DNA of 64,000 nucleotides from Chimonanthus salicifolius (Eukaryota > Streptophyta > Magnoliopsida > Laurales > Calycanthaceae). This document shows positions 43,694-56,508 of this stretch, piece by piece (the first letter of the stretch is position 1; each line of letters begins with the position of its first letter). Below the pieces are notes generated by a model. It was given only the letters and a program-made list of their open reading frames with translations, did no database searches and was not told the origin of the DNA. The translations under genes and the position numbers were made by a program. The stretch is taken from positions 27,910,631 to 27,974,630 of the forward strand of contig CM023535.1 in NCBI GenBank assembly GCA_013350335.1. Direction: 5' to 3'.

Positions 43694-44031
43694 TGTGATA
43701 CCCTTGCCCATCAGTGAGCACACCACCGATGTGGGGAGTCCCACATCAGCAGTGAAGGATGAAATTAGTTATTTGAGGCCACCCACCTCTATTATAGTGT
43801 GACGCGTTCCAGCCCAGTGGATGGGTAATGGAAACAAATCCTTGAGGGGTGGATCAAAAGAGAAAAATATCTCGCTGCGTACTCTGATACCAGGTGACGC
43901 GTTTTGGGTCAGGCCATGTGGGCCTGGGCCCAAAGGCAAATCCGTGGAGGCTCGCTTGTGTGCGACGCCCAGAGCGAAAAATATCACACTGAGTTGGACC
44001 CTAAGCCCTGTTTTCGGGTTGGGTCGTTACA
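43694..44031 (+). mobile_element. TRIM-family solo LTR, 338 bp
   Basis: Begins TGTGATACCCTTGCCC and ends GGGTCGTTACA, with a perfect 5 bp duplication CATGT (43689, 44032). Related to the TRIM LTRs at 57535 (ATGTGGG.AGTCCCACATC, GCCATGTGGGCC, CTCGCTTGTGTGCGA shared) but with about 110 bp extra at 43803-43912 bounded by two GTGACGCGTT copies. Confidence 0.85.
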
Positions 44032-44036
44032 CATGT

Positions 44037-45172
44037 ACCGAACTACTAATGATACAACAAATGAAAAATCTAACAAAATAGAAGATTTTAATGACAAAAT
44101 GAAAATTGAAAGTACAAATTATCCAAATTTCATAACTAATTACCCAAAGTTGAAAATAACATACTGTCAGTATATGAGATGCAAACAGAAAATAAAAGTA
44201 AAAATATAAGAAACATTGAAAATTCAATAAACGAAAAAAAGAAGAGAAAATTTAGATTTCAATATCCAAATGTCATAAAATGATGTCTAAGCACAAAAAG
44301 GGAGGTAAATTAAAAAAAAAAGTTTAAACAATGGTCAGAAATTGATTTTTTTAAAATTTAATAAATAAGACAAGTAATTATTTGAATTGATAACCACAAA
44401 TTTATAATTGTAATTTGGCTATCCAAAGCCACAAAAATAACTTTAGTTGGACCTCATATAAATAGAGTGAAAATGGAGGAGATCAGACTAGTCCAAGGTA
44501 AATAGAATTTTGTCGTAATAAGGATGCCACTAGGCCAAGTTGAAATATGGGTGAGGCCTAAGACTAGTCTGATCTAGACATGGAAGCTTGAGTTTAGTTT
44601 GAAAATTTAAATTTGAACTATAATTTTTAAATCCAATACAATTTAGTAAAAATTACATATAAATTAAAATTTAATTAATATATAATTGTAGAGTTCACGT
44701 TGGAGAGATTGAGAAGAGGTGAACTTAAAGAGATTTTAGAAAATAAATGGTGTGGGATGAGGTAAGGGAATTAAGTTTTCTACTTAAAAGAGGAAAAATG
44801 TTTTCTCGTATTTAGTAAATATCAAACTTGTGGCACGGGAAAATTTTCAGAGTTTCACCTCTGAAACAAGCATAACCCAATTTTAAAAAGAGATTTGATA
44901 TAATTGTGATCGTTCATCCAGTTTTGAATTTTTGATGAAAATGATATTAGGAAATCAAAATATGATAACATTTTTGAGGTAGAACTAACACTCAAAAGCT
45001 AGTTATTAAAAGAACGATGCTTTAAGTATTATATATAATCATCAGCACCCGCCCTCACGTCCAAATCAACGGTGCCTCAAGTGTTATATAGAGTCATTAG
45101 TTTCACAAATGAATCGATGTGGGACTTTTTGTCATTTCACGAATGAGTTTTTAAAAGTTCTCTAGTGCTTTG
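44037..45172. other. AT-rich intergenic, no gene
   Basis: A short AAGTGTTATATAGAGTCATTAG/AAGTATTATATATAATCATCAG pair near 45015 and 45070 may be a decayed LTR-type repeat. Nothing else is recognised. Confidence 0.4.
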
Positions 45173-45342
45173 AACCCGATTATCCCTAGAGGGGGGATGA
45201 ATAAGATAATCTCCAAATATGTGTTCTTTTCAAATTTTCCTTGATTAATAACTAAAACTGCGGAATTAACACAATATTAATCAAGTGGTGTGTGTGAACA
45301 AGAGAATGCACAAATGAGTAAAATCAAACACAAAGCTCTTGT
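45173..45342 (-). mobile_element. Copia LTR end fragment
   Basis: CCCTAGAGGGGGGATGAAT is the inverse of the C-rich Copia LTR end, and CTGCGGAATTAA matches the CCGCTGCAC region in the inverse sense. Cut off by the Athila LTR at 45343. Confidence 0.5.
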
Positions 45343-48300
45343 TGAACACTAAAATCTTACATTTTTACCCCTGATTATTAGACTAGTTAGCTCTCATGTT
45401 TGTATATATTGATGCATTTAACGTAGCTTCTTAGTTTTGTAAATAAAAATAGACAGTTCAGAAAACCAAGCTAATTCATAAGATAATTGCAAGATTAGAG
45501 CTTTAAAGTGAAGGCCTAGGATTGTTATAATTATTTTATGCCATTTTTAGGACTTTCATGTAAATTAATTAATCTGGATCCAGTTATGAGAATCTAGATT
45601 AATTAATAATTTTTAGATTTTATGTGGCTGAACAATTATTTAATTCTAGATGATAGAAGCTGCAATCCAAGTGCCAAAGCCTAAATTTCAAGTCATTGGG
45701 CTAGAGAATCATTCAATGGACCAGGCTACATACAAGCCCATTCGCATTTTTCAGTTAAGCTAGGCCAGTGTGCAAGCTCAGTCCAACTAAGGCCCAAGTT
45801 CTCAAATTCAATTCCAGTGGGCCTAAGTTGAGGTCTAGATCTAAGCCCAAGTCTAGGCAGCTCCATGGTCCATATTTGAATCCACCTAAGTCCATAAACT
45901 GTAGCCCATATCCATTTACCCAATGTCAACTCCAATACCTAAACCCTGACTATCCCTCATGCGCATTGAATATCTGCCCTCCATCCTCCATCTTTCATCT
46001 CCACCTTTTATATCTTTAATGCATTATTAGTAAACCCTAGAAGCCTCTATGTTAGTCCCAGATCATTCATTCATCCATCATTAGATCTAGGTCATTCATT
46101 ATAATCATAAACATCTTAACCTTAGAATAATATTCATCCATGCATCACGTATTAATTCATAAATTGATCATCTTAGCCATTAGATATTAGGTCATCTAAT
46201 CTTATTCATTCATTCATCTCTTAGAAACTCTAGAGCCTCCACATGCATCCATCACATCCATAAATTGTATTCAATTTAGATCATGCATTTCATTATTCAT
46301 CTAGGATTAACCCCTGAATCGAAACCCTCCATCAACCATCATCCCTTTCCTATATTTATTTTTACATAAATGAACCTAGAACTATTAGATCTTAACCCCA
46401 TTGAATCTTAGTCATCCACTCATAAAATCCTAAGTTTAGACAACTTGGAGAACAAGTTAGCCTCCATTCGAATTTGCCACATTATCCATTGTCACATCAC
46501 CCAATCCAATCCCCATAGATCATACACGATTTTAGCACTAATTTTCCTCCATGCATTAGTTCCATTTTCCATCTAGATTCATTCATGCCACATCACCATC
46601 CTATCCCTTTGCATCCCACACGATTTTGCACAACTCTCATCCCATTCATTCGCATACACCATGTCAACCCTCCACATCACCTCATGTTATCTCCACTAGT
46701 CAATCATCTCAACTTCAAATCTCCACCATCCATTTATCATCACTCTAAACCCTAAAACCAACACTCCAAATTCGTGTGAGCCTATCCCCATCCTAAATCC
46801 TCTCTAACTTTTCTTTCACTCAAAGCCAAGCCACCACACATTGCCAAATTTGTGTACACCCCTTGTAAACCATAACCTTTGTAACTTTTAATCCAATCCG
46901 TCCAACTCCATTGAGATTTAATCCAGGCCACTCCTTTGTAACTTAAACCTTGATTTAATCCCAACCGTCCAATCCAACCTTGAGCCTATAAATACTCCAT
47001 TTCCTCAAAGCCAAAATTTGAATTTCACCTAGAGCTCAAGAGGACCTAAAGTTGGAAAAATACACTGAAGACATGAGCATACTCGAAAATTACAAGTGAG
47101 ATCTTTTATTTTGCAATTTATTTTTAAGTCTTTCATGTTTTGAAATTCCATCTTTTGTACATTGAATTCTTCCATTTAATAAATAAGAAACGTCCATTTT
47201 AGATTCTTGAAAAGTACGATTATTCATGATATCTTTTTTTTCATTTTAATTTTTAATTTATGTTCTTTATTTGATTAAAGTCTTAGTTTGTAAATGTTGA
47301 ACCTAGGATCAAACTTTAATTAGATCAAAGAATGTATATTTTAATTAAAAGGTATAAAATGAACTTTGAATTCTATGCATTGAATTTCAGATCTAGGTTT
47401 CTTGTTTATTTAATAATTGTAGGCGATAAGAGAAAAATTCCATAACCACCTTTAAATTATGCATTTATTTTCTTCCGTCATTTATTTTTCATGTCAATTC
47501 AATTCTGCTATTTACTTTATTAAGTTAAGTTATTCATGTTGTATGTATGTTAATTAGTTTATTTTTAATGTTGTCTTTTATGTATATTTATTTGTTTTGT
47601 AATTCATTTATGTTCAAACCATGTATCTTATTTATTTGATTCTTAGTCTAACATTGTATTCTTTGTATAATAATTTATTCATTCTTTAATTTATTCTTTC
47701 ATGTATAAAAACAGCCTCTCTCTCAAAAGATTCTTTAACTGGGATTATGAATATATTATGTTAATCCGGAACTTTGTAATTTTAATGCAAGAGAGATGAC
47801 ACATATCCATTGATTCACCAAATTAAAAAGTGAAAGAACTAATTTGATTAACATGTTAAATAACAGATGGTGTTCACTTGTTTTCCAATTAAAATTTGTC
47901 TTTTTATCTCAAATCCAGACTTAATCTATTTTTCTCAAGATTACATCTTTTTAAGAGGTACATATTTTGTAATGCCCCGACCCGTTTAGTGGGCCTGGAT
48001 TGTTACTAATTTTTTTTTATATAACCTCCAATCAAATAAACTCCTAATTGGGCTAGATCATTAAGGTCTACAGTGAAACCTATAAATAAAATGTCACACG
48101 TGCTCTTTACATATGGACTCAAACATACACCATATGTCTACCCATGTATAATACATATCATACAAACAAATATTTTAATCACATAATTCAATATAATCAT
48201 TTTCATAAAAAACCAGAGTTGCTAACAGAAACATGGCGGTTTAATACATGCTTAGACTAAGTATCACAAGCGCTACTTAATGCAAAATATGGTTTAACAA

Positions 48301-49900
48301 CCAACATAACAAAATGAAATGTATTTTCCATCCGTAGAAGATACAAGCAACAACATCAACTTTCTCATCCCAAAGTTGCAATGGAGGTTCCTCCTCCTCG
48401 GGTACATCTTCTGAAATGTGAGAGGTGTGAGGTAACTAGCCCAGTGAAGAGAACATAACATAATACAATAATCATCATTAGGTTTGTATAGACAAATAAT
48501 TCAATATCAACAGAAATCATGGAGGAGAGGCTTATGGAGAAGTTTTCTCCAAAATCCCATGTGCATAATTGTATGAAGCCAAATTTGTAGGGAGAGATAC
48601 GCATAACACAAAGTTCCATCGTGTGAAGTCTAAGAAAAATTGCAAGTTGCCGTATGAAGGAGAGGAAAAATTGGAGAAAAGATTGGATCAAGTTTAATTA
48701 AAGGAAGATGAGTCAGCTACACATCATCCAATTTAATCCAATGGAGATTTTATCTCCATTATGTGCCTAACACATACGACTGTATGGATTTTACAATCCC
48801 AAAATCATGTGATGTCTCCCTCCCTTCTATACATTATAAATATGGGTCCCAATGCACAGAGAAATTGAAATCGAGCAAGTGATCAAAAGGGGCTGAAATT
48901 TGGACAGCTAAAAAGTGAGAGAGGAAAAAATATTTGATTTTTCTTTATGTCATTTTTTTTATACAATAAGTTCCAAAGAATTGTATTTTATTATATTCTA
49001 ATTTTTAAATGAAATTCATGGTAGCTTTATTAGTTGTATGGTTTTCCAATTATTTGATATGCTTTGATGATGGTTTTAATTTTATTTTAATTCGTCTTAT
49101 TAATGTTATGAACAAAAATATTTTAAGAATTTTTCAAAGAAAAGTAGAACCAATGTTTGGATCGGTAGAACTTGAACGACACAGTCTAAGGTTCTTTTTA
49201 AGAACAATTTTTTTTTTTAGATTTGGAGAGACAAGTGTAAATTTCTGCCAAAGCCTAAGGCTTGAATTGAAAAATTCTAATTTAATGGACCTCATAATTT
49301 TTCTAATTAGAATTTTAATAAATGATAAACTTGAATTAATATTTAATAATTCTAGAGGATTTTATAGTCTAGGCCATGATTTTATTTTTAAATAGGACAA
49401 CAGGCCACCTTAGATACTTGTCTCAATTCCATTATAAATTATGGAAATAATTTTTTTTTATTTTATTCTTTTATTTATTCATAAAAAATCTTGAAATGAT
49501 GGAACTAGGTTAGAAATATTTTATTTTTTTATTAACTTTGTATTTTAAATTAGATTGAGGTTGTTTAAATTCACTCTACCATTTTAATTAAATCTATAAA
49601 TCATTGATTGTGCGATAAAATTAGACCTCGTATTTATTTAAATTCCAAAGTTAGATAATTATTTAAAGACAAGTTTTCTAAATCTAGAATTTTGTTAAAT
49701 TAAGATTATAACTCTATGTTTTAGAAATTTATCATGTTCAACTTAAACCCCAAAATTTTCTTTTTTTAGATCACATTATTTTAATGGTACCATTTTTATT
49801 TCCATACATATATTTTGTTGATTTCCCTTAGTTTCGACCTCACACTCATTCACTACACTATTAAATGGTTCTTGCCCTTGCGAGTTAAATTTAAAATACA
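45343..49900 (+). mobile_element. Athila-type 5' LTR with nested insertion
   Basis: Starts TGAACACTAAAATCTTACA and ends AATTTAAAATACA just before the Athila primer region. A TATA box (CCTATAAATACTCC, 46985) is followed by a leader. It aligns in inverted sense with 50988-53335: matching start, TATA block, TCTTCCATTTAATAAA block and the TTCGACCTC / TTGCGAG end. The extra 1.84 kb is the insertion at 47969. Confidence 0.75.
47969..49808 (-). mobile_element. LTR insertion in Athila LTR (probable solo LTR)
   Basis: Begins TGTAATGCCCCGACCCG, the inverse form of a Gypsy LTR end, and shares the CCTCCTCGGGTAC / GAGGTAACTAGCCCAGTGAAG layout with the LTR at 63152. The right end CCATACA and flanks TATTT versus TATAT are approximate. 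The 128-codon open frame at 49009 is AT-rich and not a known protein. Confidence 0.5.
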
Positions 49901-49903
49901 ACA

Positions 49904-49930
49904 AGTTTTTGGCACCGTTGCCGGGGAAAT
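49904..49930 (+). other. Athila-type primer region
   Basis: TTTTTGGCACCGTTGCCGGG closely matches the Athila/Tat motif TTTTTGGCGCCGTTGCCGGG that follows those LTRs. Confidence 0.85.
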
Positions 49931-50987
49931 CTCGAAATAAATTGTGTGCCATTAAATTTAAGTGTTTTTGGAAAGACTGTTATTTTTGGAAGTTTCTAAA
50001 TTAGGAAACTTTTTAAAATTAGAATTTTGTTTAGAAATTCTAATTTTAGAAGGTTTCCTTAAATTAGAAATTCTTTAAAATATCAATGATTTTAGAATTA
50101 AGTTAAATTTGGAAATTTGCTAAATCTAGAAACTGTGTAATTAGGATTTTCTAGTTCTTAGAAATTTTCTAATTTATTAGTTTCCCTTTTTAGCAACTTT
50201 TGTAATCCTGGAGATATGTCTTAATTTAGAAATAATTTATTTTTAGAAAATGATCTATTTTTGGAAAGTTCTATTTTTAGAAAAATCTATTTTTGGAAAA
50301 TTATCTAATTTTGGAGACTTTTAATTTTAGTTAATTTCCAAACTTAAAAATTTTCTAAATTCAAAACTTCATCTAACTTTGGTAAGTTTCTAAATATGAT
50401 TTCTAAAAAATTCAATGGAAGATTGTACATTTTGATTGAACTCAAATTCTAAGTCTTGCATTAATTTGGTGGAATTTTTTTGACATTTTTATGTCCTTAA
50501 ATTAATTTAAAACTTTTAAATAGGTTACAAATATTATATTTTTTTCACTAGTTATAACTTTAGGACAATTACACTTAGACTAGGATCATGCATTTTTTTT
50601 GAATTAGCATCTTCATCAAAGCTTGTATTGTTCTATTTTATAGGAGTTTTAATTGCAGGCTTAAAAATCGCTGGAAATACGCATAATAGGCTAAGGTGAG
50701 TGCCTAATAATTTTCTTTTGATTTTATTTTTCTCATGCATTCATGTAGATTTATTTAGGGTGTTCTTTATTTATCTTAATTTTTTATTTATTACTTGCAT
50801 TTAATTTGTCCATGCATCTAGGTTGTTAGTATTCATGTATTACCTTAGATTGCTTTATTATTGTTTGAATATTTACTTGAATGCTATGTGGTAATTTAGG
50901 ACTGCATTTTCACAATATCTAAAAAAATAAGATTAATAAAATTGGTTCATGCATCTCCCTAATAAAATCAATTAAGGAACCTATTGA
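49931..50987 (+). mobile_element. Athila internal leader, non-coding
   Basis: Many short variants of TTTAGAAATTCTAATTTTAG and TTTTTGGAAA make an AT-rich leader. gag is not reached before the next insertion. Confidence 0.6.
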
Positions 50988-53335
50988 TGATTTTAAATTT
51001 GTAATTCTCGCAAGCGCACGAACCATTCATAGTATAGTATTATGAGAGCGAGGTCGAACCCAATGGAAAATCTCAAAGTATATGAAATTAAATTAATGTT
51101 CTCTAAAAATTAATTGTTCTTAAGAAATTGAATCATTATATGAGTTATGTATCTAACTTGGAAAATCAGCAAATAAAATGTGTGATTTCTTATTCTAATA
51201 TGGTGAATCAACTTTTAATCTTAATCATTTTTAAGATTTCAAGTTACAAAATTATTTACACATCTTCCTAACTTTAATTGAATTGATCTTTGAGAGAGAG
51301 AGTGATTTAAGAGAAATAGAATCAAAGAATTAAAGAATGAATTAAATAATTAAAACGTGAATTAAATAGTTACATAATTAAATATTAGATTTATACAAGA
51401 TTTTGGGTTAAAACAATTATCGCACAACAAACATAAGATTTAACATAATTAAAAAATAGAAAATTAAATTGCATAAAAATAAATGACTGAAATTAAATGT
51501 GCAGTAACGGAAAAGGTAGTTGTTTGGAATATACCGTTCATCACCCAAGATATGTAAACAAAGTAAAGGCCTAGATCTGAAATTTACGTAAAAATCTAAA
51601 ATACAATTCATACTTATTAATTAATAAGATTCGTAACTTTTAATTTAATTAATCAAAACTTTAGTAATCATTATTAAAGTCTTACAATCAAGATCCTAAC
51701 TATTACATACGCTCATGTTCAATCAAATAAATAAAAGTTGTGTTCTTGAAATTCAAAATAAAGTAATCATAAAAGTATTTTAGAAAATGGATGTTCCAGG
51801 GTTCTAAATGAATATTTTACTTTATTAAATGGAAGAATTAAAGTAGAAGGTTTTTCTAAATTAAATATGAGAAAGACAACATAAAAGATAAAAAATCTAC
51901 ACTCTCACTTGTAAATTTGCATGGTGCTCATTGTTTTCATGTCCACTGCTCTAGCCTTTAGTCCTCTTGAATTCCAAGTCATGTTCGAATTTTACCCTTG
52001 GGGTAATGGGATATTTATAGGTTTTGAAAAGATATGGATGGCTTGGATTAAATCAAGGTTTAAGTTGGAAATCAATGGATTGGATTGAATCTAAATGGGA
52101 ATGGATGATGGGGATTAAAGCTTGGTTTTTAGGGTTACACAGGGAGGGTCACACGATTTTTGTGTCTTTCCTTGGTGGCTAGGTCAAGGTGGAGAAAAGA
52201 TAGGAGATTGGGAGAGAAATTAGGAATTTGATTGGTTTGGGATTGGGAAAACGTGTGGGATACTTGGGGATTGGATGGTGAGGTGTTTTTGGATCTTAGA
52301 GATGTATCTAGATGGTTTTTAGTCTAAGTTCATAGAGAGGTTTTAGGGTGCAAAAATCATGAGATGATGATGTGTGATATGGGCATGGGGGCTAGCTTGA
52401 ATTACAAGTTGTTCATAACTTGGGGTTTTATGGATGAAGGGCTTAGATTTAATGGGTTTCAATGGCTCCAAGGTATTTAGAGTAAAATAATTATAAAATT
52501 GGGTAGATGGTTGGTGGAGGGTTTAGATGCATAGGTGGATCTTAAATGGATGATGAAATGCATTGCCTAAATCTAAGAAAATGTGTGTATGTGATGGATG
52601 CATGTGGAGGCTCTAGGGTTTCTAAGAGATGAATGGGTGAATGAGATTAGATGACCTAATATCTAGTGGCTAAGATGACTAATGCATGAAATGAATACAA
52701 GGATTAATAGGTGATGCATGGATGAACACTAATCTAAAGTTAAGATGATCATGATGATGGATGGATGAGCTAGATCTAATGATAGTTGAGTGGATGGGTT
52801 AGATTTGATGGTGACTCTAAGGTTTGACCTAATTGGGTATGTGAGATGGAAGGTTGAGATCTAAGATGGGAGTTGGATGGTGTGGATGTGGAGTTGGGTT
52901 ATGGGTTGTGGACATGGGTAGTTGTGTTGGACTTAGGTAAAATCAACATGGACCATGGAGTTCATTGGACTTGGGCTTTGGATTTGGATCTAGACCTCAA
53001 CTCAGGCCCACTTGAATTGGATTTGAGACCTTGGGCCTTAGTTGGACTGAGCTTGCACATTGGCCTGGCCCAGAGTGTGAAATGCACATGTGCTTGCATG
53101 TGGCTTGGCCCATTGAAACTTTGTGGAGTATAGCTTGGCCCACTTGAACTGAATCTTGGCCCATTTGAACTGAGTCTTGGCCCATTTGCAACCTTCTGTT
53201 ATTTTAACTTGATTTTCCTGAACTTTCTATTTTTTACTACAAAACTGACAAACTACATTAAATGCAACATTATATACAAAATTGAGGATTAACTGACCGA
53301 TAATTAGAGGTAACATTGTAAGATTTCAGTGGTCA
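50988..53335 (-). mobile_element. Athila-type solo LTR, inverted, 2348 bp
   Basis: On the minus strand it starts TGACCACTGAAATCTTACA and ends AATTTAAAATCA. Flanks ATTGA (50983) and ATAGA (53336) differ at one base. No primer region follows the end, so it is a solo LTR. It is the inverted relative of 45343-49900. Confidence 0.8.
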
Positions 53336-53399
53336 ATAGAACCATTAGCCTAGGTTTTAGGGTTTCAAGCTCATTAGGAACCTTTTCGATCTAAATTAA

Positions 53400-54750
53400 T
53401 TTTTGTAACCAGTGAATAGTTTATCTTCAAGAATGGTGTCTAAGGCTAGTTCTGTCACCAAGACATGAGGTCGAGCATAGTTGAAATTACTGTCAAGCAT
53501 GTTTTGCATCAAAATGAGCCTCTCATGTGGACCGACCCCTCGGTACCATAAGTGTCGACCCATCGGCGATAAACGACATGTCGACCGAGAAAGAATATTA
53601 CCATTGAGAGTGCACTTAATGCACAACGGTCAGAATTGTAACGATAACATTTCTAGTAACCGACCCCTCGATGCGATCGACCTTTCGGTGCATTACCGTT
53701 ACCATAACTGGTTGCCTTCGTTATATAAACCGACCTTTATGCAACCAGTTGGTATCCTTCAGACGGATCAGTTGGACCATCATCTTCACCATTGAGCTTA
53801 AACAAGGGCAAACAGAAGGATCGCTCTCTCTCTCTCGTGCTTACACTAGATGAATCAAATACAATCAATCAATTAGATTGAGTTGAGAGAGAGAGGAAGG
53901 ACGAAAACTCATAAACAACAAATTTGAGGATTGAATTTGAAAGTGAGAAAAAGAGAACCATAAACTAGGAAACCTTTTGTAGAACCAGTTTCCTTGACAT
54001 CTTGGATTGTGATTGCTAAACGACGGATACGAGGCGGAGCGTCGGCATACATGGGTGCGATCTCGAAGAAGCACACATCAGAAGAAAGATCTTCAAGGGC
54101 AAGTGCTTCTTGGTTTAAATTTTCTTTAAAACTTTTGAACCGAAAGTGGATTCAGGGCAGGTACTCCAGAACCACTATAAAAAATTCTTGAGCGTTATCT
54201 CCAACATAGAGGTGGGTGGAACTCCCTGACAAATGGATAAGTCGAATTCTTATTCGACAGTGGTGGTGAAATTCTCAGCCGATTGAGTGAGGTGGAATTC
54301 CTACTCTAATTGTGAGGGTACAAGTCCCCACTTAGTGGATTTTAGGGATAGCTCTAGGTTGAGCGAGTCCTAACAGTGGATGTAGGTTGGCTAACCGAAC
54401 CACTTTAAATTGATCTTATGGTGTTTGATCTATGTGTGTTTGTATTTAGTATTTAAGTACTCTTCTTAACTCATATCACTTTGCATATTGATTATCTCAT
54501 TCTACATATTGTGTATTAACATCGATAATCAAGCTTTATGTAAAGGGACCAAAATCTTAGTGTGGATGTTTAAAGAATTGAATAAACAATCGATCACACT
54601 AAACAAATCTCTTGATTAAATATTCCGCTGCACTCAAAATAATCAAAAAATTTGTAAACACCATTAAAAATGAGATTGATCTATTCACAACCCCTCCCCC
54701 CACCCCCCCTTCTCTCCTCCTCCTCCTCCTCCTCTAGGGTCAATAAGATG
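53400..54750 (+). mobile_element. Copia LTR (Tork/Sire-like), degraded
   Basis: TATATAAACCGACC TATA box near 53721; U5 block GATAGCTCTAGG, CAGTGGATGTAGGTTGG and AACCGAACCACT (54350-54405) as in the 12020 LTR; TTCCGCTGCAC at 54612-54622 and the C-rich end at 54672-54705, followed by (CTC)n. The start is not clear. Confidence 0.6.
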
Positions 54751-55201
54751 TTCTAGCACATTGAAAATGGGAACTTTCAGGGTTCCTTGTTTTAAGTCAA
54801 TTTGTGTTGTGCCACTAAATGTGGATCAGCTTTAGTCTTACATTCTCCCACTTGGCCCACATTATCACCCTCATTGAACTCAAACAAGGTTAACATAATG
54901 TGCGCACATAATCAGTATTCAAATAATCATAATAAGGTCATCATCATTGTGAGGCACTGCCTGATTAACCTCATCAGACGTGTCCTCGCATTGACAAAAG
55001 ACCAAATAACAAGGGACATTCGACATGGCTGATAATTTTTCTTCAATTATCATCAGCATGATAACACTCGCATGGTTCACAAACTGTTTCAGAGTTGCAG
55101 AATAATATCAATAAGCCATGATCGAACAACGCAACATCCCACATTAATTATGCCTATTAACAGGTATGAACCATCAAGCAAAACCACACTAAAGTGGAGA
55201 T
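54751..55201. mobile_element. retroelement internal remnant
   Basis: Contains TACATTCTCCCACTTGGCCC, often seen in the inverse strand of Copia elements, and ends with a polypurine tract before the LTR at 55238. No domain is readable. Confidence 0.35.
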
Positions 55202-55266
55202 TGTTAGGCGGTGGCTCAATTCGCCAAGGTGGAGATTGTTAGGCGGTGGCTCAATTCCACCAACAT
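55195..55266 (+). repeat. 36 bp duplication of PPT plus LTR start
   Basis: GTGGAGATTGTTAGGCGGTG with CTCAATTC after it occurs twice, at 55195 and 55231. The unit spans the purine tract and the first LTR bases. Confidence 0.9.
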
Positions 55267-55908
55267 CTGGATGGTGTGTGGGACCTACATGGGCTGCATG
55301 TACATGTAAGTTGGTACACGACAAAGTGGAGAAAATCTCTCTCATATCTATAAACAACACTAAGAGAAGAAGAAGAGAGATTTTTGGTGAAAAAATAGGG
55401 ACAACCAACGTGTATTTACTAGGGATACACAACATGAGATAAGGACACGGTATGCATGGTTTTTCTATATATGCGATGGAGGCTTTATTGAGAGATGCCT
55501 TGGCTGCATGTAACACAGGGAGGGCCTTTCATGGTCGTATGTAAAGAGGCACACCCATGCTGGGAGTGTGCTTGGGTGTAGAGACAGAGGAAGCCTTTGA
55601 GGGTGCTCGTGTATTCTACATGTGATGTAGGGGAGCACCTGAAGCACGTCGGAGAGCGGGATATAGGTATGAGAGTGGTAAGAAGAGAGGGTGTACATGG
55701 GACTCAGGGAATTGGGTTAGGGGTTTAAACTCACGGAGTCATTCATGTATCTTGTACGGGTATTATATTTTCTCTCATAGTGAAGAAATTAGTCGCTTCG
55801 TGGACGTAGGTCTGGTTTGGCCGAACCATGTAAATCTTGTGTCGCTTGATTGTGTGTTGTTGATTATTCCATTGTTTACTTGTTGTTTTTCCTCTAATAA
55901 TCTTAACA
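55238..55908 (+). mobile_element. Copia 3' LTR, 671 bp
   Basis: Starts TGTTAGGCGGTGGC after GTGGAGAT and ends AATCTTAACA. It contains CTAACAGT-less U5-like TCGCTTCGTGGACGTAGGTC and GGCCGAACCATGTAAATC (55790-55835), a common Copia U5 pattern. It sits next to the LINE end at 55909. Confidence 0.6.
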
Positions 55909-56508
55909 CCTCTAACTACTAAAATCAACGTCCAAGGGGGCCTCCTAATCTCATTTGCCCAAGTGATTGCATTGTTCGAGTCTCCTTCAATTATTACTGT
56001 ACCAGAACCATGAGTGGCCCACAAGATAAGTGCTCTTCTAATACCTAACAACTTAAAGAAATAAAAATTTTCTCCCCCAAAGAGTTGTAAACTACCATCG
56101 ACCTAGTCCCTATTGCCCTTGGTTTATCCCTTGCAAAGCCCCATCTACATTGAACTTAAGGTATCCATCAAGAGAATACATTCTCTCAAGCAACCATCCC
56201 AACACACATAAAGTTTGGACAACGAAACATCCCTAAACTCATTGTTAACCACCAGCCACATAAAATACTACCATTGACCACAATTTACAATCTCCTCAAC
56301 CTCCTTATGTTAGTTCTAATAAACTTTAGAGTTTCTTTCCTTCCACAAAGATCATAGAATGACCGTGGATATCATATACCATGCTACTATTTGCTTGTCA
56401 ACCAAAGGGCAAAACCTCCATCTTTCAAGTACACTAGAATTTCCCATCACCCATGAGCAACCTATCATAATCGTAAATCTCAATTATAAGTCCATAGCTA
56501 CCTACAAG

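Noticed and set aside
49009..49395. 128-codon hydrophobic open frame
   Set aside because: AT-rich sequence within the LTR inserted at 47969; no homology recognised.
55202..55238. Two nested LTR starts read as separate elements
   Set aside because: The 36 bp spacing and identical sequence fit a local duplication better than two insertions.
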